Source: Marinomonas phaeophyticola (GTDB lineage Bacteria > Pseudomonadota > Gammaproteobacteria > Pseudomonadales > Marinomonadaceae). From it: a stretch of DNA of 64,000 bases. The position numbers and the translations under genes are program-made. Each line of letters starts with the position of its first letter. Positions within the stretch are counted from its first letter, which is position 1. The notes below the pieces were generated by a model. It saw only the letters and a list, made by a program, of their open reading frames with translations, did not search any database and had not been told where the DNA came from. This document shows, one piece after another, positions 58,293 through 64,000 of the stretch. The stretch spans positions 124,001 through 188,000 of the forward strand of contig NZ_JAPUBN010000006.1 of assembly GCF_026966905.1 (NCBI RefSeq), in the 5' to 3' direction.

Positions 58293-59801
58293 ATGTGTGG
58301 TATCGTCGGCGTAGTTGGCACTACAATGGTCAATCAAGTCATCTTTGATGCACTTACCTTACTTCAACACCGTGGCCAAGATGCAGCAGGTATGGTTACG
58401 AGTCATAATGGAAAGCTATTTTTACGTAAAGACAATGGCGCAGTAAGTGAAGTCTTTCGTACTCGACACATGAAAAAATTATGTGGAACAATCGGTATAG
58501 GTCATGCTCGCTACCCAACGGCTGGAACATCGAGTTCGGCGGAAGCTCAACCTTTCTATGTTAACTCTCCATACGGAATATCATTAGCCCATAATGGGAA
58601 TTTGACGAATACCAAAAAGCTTGCCCAAGAGGTTTTTGAAGCTGATCTTAGGCATATCAATACCACTTCAGATTCGGAAGTGTTGTTGAATGTGTTGGCG
58701 CATGAATTGCATGCCGAAGGTAAGCTTGTTCCTAAACCAAGTGATATTTTTAATTCCCTTGAACGTGTGTATGCTCGTATTCAAGGTGGTTATGCTGTGG
58801 TTTCTTTGATTACTGGTTACGGCATTTTAGCTTTTCGTGATCCGGACGGTATACGACCTTTGATTTATGGGTCAAGAGAAACGGCTGATGGCACTGAATA
58901 CATGGTTGCATCTGAAAGTGTGGCTTTGGATGCGGCCGGCTTTAAGGTGGAAAGAGACATTAACCCAGGTGAAGCAATTTTTGTTGATGTGAATAGGAAT
59001 ATTCATTTTAAACAATGTACTCCGGCAAAAGTGGCTCGTCCTTGTTTATTTGAATATGTGTACTTCGCTCGTCCAGATACCGTCATCGATAATATTTCAG
59101 TTTATAAAGCCCGTATTAATATGGGCGAAAAATTAGCTGAAAAAATAGAAGAAGAATGGCTGAATCATGATATTGATGTGGTTATTCCTATTCCTGATAC
59201 AAGTCGTACTGCGGCACTTCAAATTGCACAACGTTTGAATATTCCTTTTAGAGAAGGTTTGGTTAAAAACCGTTATATAGGAAGAACTTTTATTATGCCA
59301 GGACAAACTGTCCGCAGAAAATCTGTTCGCCAAAAGTTAAATCCAGTACCGTTTGAGTTTAAAGATAAGGTTGTGTTGTTGGTCGATGACTCCATCGTTC
59401 GTGGAACTACAAGTAAAGAAATTATTGAAATGGCTCGAGAGGCTGGAGCCAAGAAAGTCTATATAGCTTCTGCTGCCCCTGAAGTTCGTTATCCAAACGT
59501 ATATGGTATTGATATGCCTGCGGCAGCGGAGTTAATAGCTCATGGAAGAACAGCGGAAGAGATATGTCGCTTGATAGGTGCGGATAAACTAATTTTTCAA
59601 AATCTTGACGATTTAATTAATGCTTGTATTGATGAAAAACATTCGAATGTAAGAGAGTTTGATACGTCTGTGTTTGATGGCAAATACATAACAGGCAATA
59701 TTGATGCCGAATATTTAGAAAACTTAGAAAAAGCTCGTAATGATGTTCAAAAATCAGGCTCTGAGCCTCAGCAATCAAGTGATATGATGCAACCATTCTA
59801 A
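58293..59801 (+). CDS. purF: Amidophosphoribosyltransferase
   Basis: PurF makes phosphoribosylamine from PRPP and glutamine, the first step of purine synthesis. The 502-residue protein starts MCGIVGVVG, with Cys2 as the glutaminase nucleophile after Met removal. [14 protein letters not shown] and the PRPP motif [15 protein letters not shown] are intact. It is followed by a terminator and then metZ. The CvpA-PurF pairing is typical. Confidence 0.98.
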   Translation: MCGIVGVVGTTMVNQVIFDALTLLQHRGQDAAGMVTSHNGKLFLRKDNGAVSEVFRTRHMKKLCGTIGIGHARYPTAGTSSSAEAQPFYVNSPYGISLAHNGNLTNTKKLAQEVFEADLRHINTTSDSEVLLNVLAHELHAEGKLVPKPSDIFNSLERVYARIQGGYAVVSLITGYGILAFRDPDGIRPLIYGSRETADGTEYMVASESVALDAAGFKVERDINPGEAIFVDVNRNIHFKQCTPAKVARPCLFEYVYFARPDTVIDNISVYKARINMGEKLAEKIEEEWLNHDIDVVIPIPDTSRTAALQIAQRLNIPFREGLVKNRYIGRTFIMPGQTVRRKSVRQKLNPVPFEFKDKVVLLVDDSIVRGTTSKEIIEMAREAGAKKVYIASAAPEVRYPNVYGIDMPAAAELIAHGRTAEEICRLIGADKLIFQNLDDLINACIDEKHSNVREFDTSVFDGKYITGNIDAEYLENLEKARNDVQKSGSEPQQSSDMMQPF

Positions 59802-59829
59802 TTTTGTCCATAGGGTTGTATGACGAGAG

Positions 59830-59855
59830 CGCCCAATTTAATTGGGCGTTTTTAT
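59830..59855 (+). terminator. Terminator after purF
   Basis: CGCCCAAT (59830-59837) and ATTGGGCG (59841-59848) form an 8-bp stem with a three-base loop, followed by TTTTTATTTTT, between purF and metZ. Confidence 0.85.
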
Positions 59856-59880
59856 TTTTGTTCGGTTTAGGAAGGTATTA

Positions 59881-61052
59881 ATGTCAGACTATAGAGAGTT
59901 AACAAACATAATTCATACTGGTGTTCGTCAAACAGCGGAACAAGAAAATAGTGAGGCTGTTTTTATGACCTCGAGCTTTGCTTATGCAAGTGCAGAGGAA
60001 GCGGCTGGCAAATTTGGCGGAGATCTGGATGGAAATGTCTATTCTCGTTTCACTAATCCTACAGTTGAACTTTTTGAAAAAAATTGGCGATGTTAGAAAA
60101 AGCTGAAGCGGCCATTGCAACAAGCTCTGGAATGTCAGCACTCATGACAATGGCTTATAGCTTGTTAAGCAGTGGCGATCGTGTAGTGTGCTCTCGCAAT
60201 ATATTTGGATCAACCATTAAGTTTTTTGACGCTTATACAAAAAAGTTTGGTGTGGATGTGGTGTATGTGGATGCGACTGATTACACGGCATGGGAAAGAG
60301 AAATAACTGACAATACTCGATTATGTTATTTTGAAACGCCATCTAACCCACTATATGAAGTAGTCGATGTGGAGCGAGTTGCTAAGATTGCCCATAAGAA
60401 AAACGCATTGTTATGCGTGGATACTGTACTAGCAACCCCTGTTTTACAGAATCCTATCACTCAAGGTGCTGATATTGTTATGCAGTCGGCCACAAAGTTT
60501 ATTGATGGGCAAGGGCGCTGTTTAGGTGGTGCTCTTATTGCAAGTCAAGAGCTTGTTAATGAGTTTACTGGTTTCATGAGAAGTGCAGGGCCTTGCATGA
60601 GCCCATTTAATGCCTGGGTACTTTTAAATGCTTTAGAAACTCTACCATTAAGAATGAGATCTCATTCAGAAAACGCTCAAGCCTTAGCTGAGTGGCTAGA
60701 AAAACACCCTAAAGTATTGAAGGTAAACTATGGAGGTTTACCTAGTCATAAATATCATGAGCTTGCTAAACGTCAACAAAGAGGCTTTGGTGGCCTATTA
60801 TCTTTTGAGGTTTTAGGAGGGCGTTCTGCAGCATGGTCTGTAATCAATGGAACTCGTTTATTGTCAATTACAGGTAATTTAGGAGATACAAAAACACTTG
60901 TGACTCATCCTGCTAGCACAACTCACGGTAGATTGTCCGATGAGCAAAAACAAGCAGCGGGTATCACGGAAGGGTTAATCCGGATATCGGTAGGTTTAGA
61001 GGATGTGCATGACATTATTGAAGATCTTGAACAAGCACTAAATAATATTTGA
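59881..61052 (+). CDS. metZ: O-succinylhomoserine sulfhydrylase MetZ, frameshifted near 60080
   Basis: MetZ makes homocysteine from O-succinylhomoserine and sulfide with PLP. The first frame (from ATG 59881, after GGAAGG) has NVYSRFTNPTVELFEK. It then fails at the A7 run 60077-60083. One extra A gives ELFEKKLAMLEKAEAAIATS and a normal 390-residue protein. The PLP lysine is in MQSATKFIDGQGRCLGGALI. The gene follows purF, as in pseudomonads. Confidence 0.9.
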
Positions 61053-61139
61053 TTAGAGTGTGTGCAGGCATGTAAAAGGATTTACGTGCTGATCAAAGAG
61101 TCATTCTAATTAATTGGTACTGGCTTTGAATGGATTTAG

Positions 61140-61541
61140 CTAACGGCAAATTCCAAGCAATCTTTTTTCATCCTCTATAATTTTTAACTCACTACTTTTT
61201 CTAAGAGATCTTTTCTGAGTGTCTATAATATAGTCTTCGATTATTTCTTGTGTTCTTCTTTTGATGTTAAGGAAATGTAAGGCGATATGTTTATTATCTG
61301 ACCAAATGATTTTGCATCTAATTACGCCTACGTCTTCATTGTTATAAAGTAGCTTACCGGCCAATATATCAGTGGAAAGATTCGCGTTCGAAGTAATAAG
61401 GCAGCCTTGAATACTGATATTCAAGCAGAGAAAAGTGTTGTTTTCGATCGCTAATGAAAATTCATTGTGTTCTAAGGCTATTCTAAAGGCCATTCTTCTA
61501 TTTTGAATAGCATAGTAGGGAGGGCTATTTTTATTTACCAT
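61140..61541 (-). CDS. PilZ domain protein
   Basis: A 133-residue protein from ATG 61541. RRMAFR gives the RxxxR motif, and NISIQG gives [D/N]xSxxG about 30 residues later. Both are the cyclic-di-GMP contact motifs of PilZ domains. The C-terminal half is predicted to be helical. The start lies 11 bases inside the end of pomB, so the two are translationally coupled. That suggests cyclic-di-GMP control of flagellar rotation, as in YcgR-like proteins, but only by inference. Confidence 0.75.
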   Translation of the reverse strand: MVNKNSPPYYAIQNRRMAFRIALEHNEFSLAIENNTFLCLNISIQGCLITSNANLSTDILAGKLLYNNEDVGVIRCKIIWSDNKHIALHFLNIKRRTQEIIEDYIIDTQKRSLRKSSELKIIEDEKRLLGICR

Positions 61542-62310
61542 ACAGTTTTTGTAGATCAGGGTCTTTTTGAAGCACAAACTCCGCTCGTCTATTAATTGCT
61601 CTATTTTCTGGACTGTCATTACGTACAAGAGGGATGCTGTCAGCATATCCTGTTGCTGTCATTCGCTCTGGACGAAACCCCGCTTCCAAAAAATAACGTA
61701 GAGCTGTCGTTGCTCTAATTGCTGAAAGCTCCCAATTACTTGGGTATCTGACTGTATTAATCGGTATGTTGTCTGTATGGCCTTGAATGCTGATTGAATA
61801 CTCGGGATATCGATTAAAGATATCAATGAGTTTGTTAAAAATAAACTCGGCTTCATAGGAAAGCTGGGCTTCACCCGATTCAAAAAGTGTTTGACCATCC
61901 ACACGAATCGTGATTTTTTCGCCATCTTCAAAAACGGATACGGCGTTTGATAGATTGGATGACACCATTTTATTAGCAATGTCATTGGCAATTTCATTAA
62001 CTTGTTCTCGCTCTTCCGTATCGATGGGTTCTTCTGAAAAAGTAAGATCTTGAGTGTCGGCTAATTGCGGTGTTTCAGGTGCAATGAGTTTACTACCGCC
62101 TCCTGAATAAAAGCGTGGTGATTGATTGATATTGGCGCCATTACTAGAGAGCGCAATTTGAATAGAAGATAGTGCCGATTCTAAAGTGGTTTCCGTCATT
62201 TTAGAAAGGCTGTACATCAAAATGAAAAATACTAATAAAAGTGACATTAGATCGGCGAAAGTGAATATCCAGGTGGGGACTTCGTCTTCCTCAAATAATG
62301 GATCACTCAT
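61531..62310 (-). CDS. pomB: Flagellar stator subunit PomB/MotB
   Basis: The stator subunit that anchors to the cell wall. The 259-residue protein has the ion-carrying Asp in the single membrane helix, WIFTFADLMSLLLVFFILM. A plug-like segment follows. The C-terminal OmpA-like domain (SISIQGHTDNIPINTVRYPS) binds peptidoglycan. Together with the PomA-like partner it probably uses sodium, though this is inferred from the family. The stop overlaps the PilZ gene start. Confidence 0.92.
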   Translation of the reverse strand: MSDPLFEEDEVPTWIFTFADLMSLLLVFFILMYSLSKMTETTLESALSSIQIALSSNGANINQSPRFYSGGGSKLIAPETPQLADTQDLTFSEEPIDTEEREQVNEIANDIANKMVSSNLSNAVSVFEDGEKITIRVDGQTLFESGEAQLSYEAEFIFNKLIDIFNRYPEYSISIQGHTDNIPINTVRYPSNWELSAIRATTALRYFLEAGFRPERMTATGYADSIPLVRNDSPENRAINRRAEFVLQKDPDLQKLYGK

Positions 62311-62312
62311 CG

Positions 62313-63079
62313 TTATTCTCCAATACCAGCCGGTTTACGTTGGTGTGCAGGTACATAAGAAGATAGTCTTTCATAAACGGCGAGATAGTTATTACTACCT
62401 AGTAAACTGACGGTGCCATCTCTTATTATTTCTAAAGTTTGAATTTCAAGGATGGTCCTTGCCTTTAACTTACCTGCAATCGGCTGAAAAAAACAGTCGC
62501 CAGTAATGATCCATAAAAGGTAGTAAGAAGTGCTACCGCCATGGAAGGTCCAATTGTTTCGGGGTCATCTAATTGAGAGAGCATTTGTATTAATCCAATT
62601 AAGGTGCCTAACATGCCAAAAGCAGGTGCATAGGTCCCCATTTTTTTAAATACATCCTGAACAACATAATGTCGCATTTTTAAAGAATCTATATCGGCTT
62701 GGAGGGTGTTCCTAATATAGGTTTCGTCAGAAGCGTCCGATGCCATTGCTAAGGCCCTCTTTAAAAATGGTGAGTCCGCTTCTACCCGGCTTAATGCAAT
62801 AAGTCCTTCACGACGTGCCACCTTCGTTAACTGAAGCATAGTGGCGATCATAGCTTGAGGGTTTTGCTTGTCTTGTGTAAAAATAATGACTGAGGCTCTT
62901 AGAGCTGAAACCGTATCTTTAAATTGAAAGGTGACTAGTGTTGCTGCAATCGTTCCACCTATTACAATCATCATTCCAGGAATATTAACAAAAATAGACA
63001 TGTCGCTGCTGCCAAGGAAAATAGCAGAGACAATTAGAAAAAGGCCAGTAATGATCCCAACAAATGATGCAAAATCCAT
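62313..63079 (-). CDS. pomA: Flagellar stator subunit PomA/MotA, frameshifted near 62490
   Basis: The stator channel subunit. The first frame (63079 to about 62490) has four membrane helices and GTYAPAFGMLGTLIGLIQML, typical of PomA. The frame is lost at the A7 run 62487-62493. One extra base restores FFQPIAGKLKARTILEIQTL and LGSNNYLAVYERLSSYVPAH, giving 255 residues, the usual length, with a stop at 62313 just before pomB. Without it the protein would end at residue 204. Confidence 0.92.
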
Positions 63080-63207
63080 TAGTTAACTCACTTAAATAAA
63101 TACGAACTTAATGTAATCAGATTAATACTAACAAATATAACATCTTAAATAGTTTTTTTGATAATTTAATGTGAAAAATATAAGTTGAAAGGTGTTTTAC
63201 GGTTAAG

Positions 63208-63247
63208 GGCCTTAGAAAACCTACATTAAAGTAGCGATTCTAAGGCC
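63208..63247. repeat. Inverted repeat after the RND pump gene
   Basis: GGCCTTAGAA (63208-63217) and TTCTAAGGCC (63238-63247) form a perfect 10-bp stem. The 20-base loop contains an inner CTAC/GTAG pair. It lies 39 bases past the RND gene stop on the minus strand. There is no T run. Confidence 0.5.
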
Positions 63248-63285
63248 TATTATGCATTGTCTAATTTACTGAATAGTAATTTGAG

Positions 63286-64000
63286 TTAAATTTTAATTTC
63301 TTTTTCTTGGAAAGAGTCACTTGAATCATTTGCTTTAATGGTAGCATTTGCTAGTTCCATCTTCCTTTCTGCTCGTCTGTATCCTAAAACTAGAAGACAC
63401 GGCGTTAATATCAGGGTAAGAGGAGTGGCAAAGGCTAATCCGCCGGCAATTGCTGTTGATAGTTGGGTCCACCACTGAGCTGATGGCGCGCCAACACTAA
63501 TAGCTTGATTAACTAAATCAATGTTTAATTGGAATACCATAGGCACAAGACCTAAAATGGTGGTGACCGTAGTTAAGATGACAGGGCGTAAGCGTTGAGC
63601 ACCAGTACGTATAGCAGACTCTCGAACAGACATTCCCATTTTTCTTAATGTATTAAAAGTGTCAATTAATACGATATTATTGTTCACAACGACACCCGCA
63701 AGAGCAATTACACCAACGCCGCTCATAACGATACCAAAGGGCTCTCCCTTTATTAAAAGTCCCATAAAAACCCCCATAGTAGAGAAAATTACGGCACTGA
63801 GTATTAATAAACATTGGAAGAAGTTATTGAATTGCGTAACCAAAATGATGGCCATAATAAAGAAAGCAACACCAAAGGCCTTCATTAGAAAGATCATTGA
63901 ATTTTGCTGGTCTTCGGTATTTCCTCTAAATTGATAACTCACTTCGTTCGGTAAGCCTTGCTCTTCAATTTCTTGCGTAATGACTTTAATAACTTCATCA
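63286..64000 (-). CDS. RND family efflux pump, inner membrane permease, C-terminal part
   Basis: The end of an AcrB-like (HAE1) RND transporter, which exports drugs or other compounds across the envelope using proton motive force. The visible part runs past the window edge; an in-frame GTG at 63942 is internal, since the frame stays open to 64000. Helices and the segment GVVVNNNIVLIDTFNTLRKMG, then RTGAQRLRPVILTTVTTILG, are typical of HAE1 pumps. The stop is at 63286. The pump and substrate cannot be named from this part. Confidence 0.88.
   Translation of the reverse strand, partial: DEVIKVITQEIEEQGLPNEVSYQFRGNTEDQQNSMIFLMKAFGVAFFIMAIILVTQFNNFFQCLLILSAVIFSTMGVFMGLLIKGEPFGIVMSGVGVIALAGVVVNNNIVLIDTFNTLRKMGMSVRESAIRTGAQRLRPVILTTVTTILGLVPMVFQLNIDLVNQAISVGAPSAQWWTQLSTAIAGGLAFATPLTLILTPCLLVLGYRRAERKMELANATIKANDSSDSFQEKEIKI

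Noticed and set aside
63208..63247. Integron attC-like or mobile element end
   Set aside because: It is a plain hairpin beside an RND pump gene, with no integrase, gene cassette or target duplication nearby.

Overview
The window is an ordinary stretch of chromosome from a gammaproteobacterium with low to moderate GC. The gene families and their order (hemN-fnr-apt, ccoNOQP-ccoGHIS, fimV-truA-trpF...accD-folC-dedD-cvpA-purF-metZ, a PomA/PomB-type stator, YnjBCD, CvfB, YaeQ) fit a marine Oceanospirillales bacterium, most like Marinomonas. That taxon is inferred from gene content only. I see no CRISPR array, no complete prophage or transposon, no rRNA and no tRNA. The one structural RNA I recognise is the 4.5S/SRP RNA near 36.3 kb.

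Layout. 0-3.1 kb: the 3' end of recQ, sprT, an unannotated 51-residue membrane protein behind a perfect FNR box, ttcA and a YfaZ-like outer membrane protein. 3.1-14.7 kb: a minus-strand microaerobic respiration block (ccoN-O-Q-P, ccoG-H-I-S, a TauE/SafE-type membrane protein with a long His/Met repeat tail, hemN, fnr, apt). 14.9-18.5 kb: a hydrolase, tusA, an acetyltransferase, tal and dusA, with an integrase relic just upstream of dusA. 18.8-23.6 kb: a chemoreceptor, small proteins (DUF6435, DUF1127), yaeQ and a dienelactone hydrolase. 23.7-34.6 kb: ynjBCD, an aspartoacylase-like enzyme overlapping a UvrD-type helicase, a 2-oxoglutarate oxygenase, a YafJ-like amidotransferase and a second chemoreceptor. 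34.8-46.4 kb: hisI with a double-domain PTPS-like gene, ffs, leuA with a divergent Lrp-type regulator, ribA, a solute-binding protein, srmB, a DUF1415 gene, cvfB, panE, yajQ and atl. 46.4-61 kb: fxsA, groESL with a sigma-32 promoter, and the long fimV to metZ run. 61.1-64 kb: pomA-pomB overlapping a PilZ gene, and the 3' part of an RND efflux pump.

How the genes work together. The 3-15 kb block makes and matures the high-affinity cbb3 oxidase: CcoNOP are the enzyme, and CcoGHIS supply copper and assembly. HemN makes haem precursors without oxygen, and FNR is the oxygen sensor. FNR-type sites precede hemN and the small protein at 1417, which suggests shared control. The 49-61 kb run combines polar organisation (FimV), tryptophan synthesis, fatty acid, folate and purine synthesis, and methionine synthesis.

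Two results matter most. First, six conserved genes (ttcA, a UvrD-type helicase, yafJ-like, cvfB, metZ, pomA) are out of frame. In every case adding one base to a homopolymer restores a full-length family-like protein, which looks like homopolymer under-calling rather than gene decay. Second, the TauE/SafE protein beside the copper ATPase CcoI carries about ten copies of a ten-residue Met-Asp-His repeat that looks like a metal-binding tail. I found no convincing undescribed multi-gene system. The best novelty candidates are that repeat tail, the FNR-box small protein, the SD-led 32-codon ORF before the DUF1127 gene, and the PilZ gene coupled to the flagellar stator.
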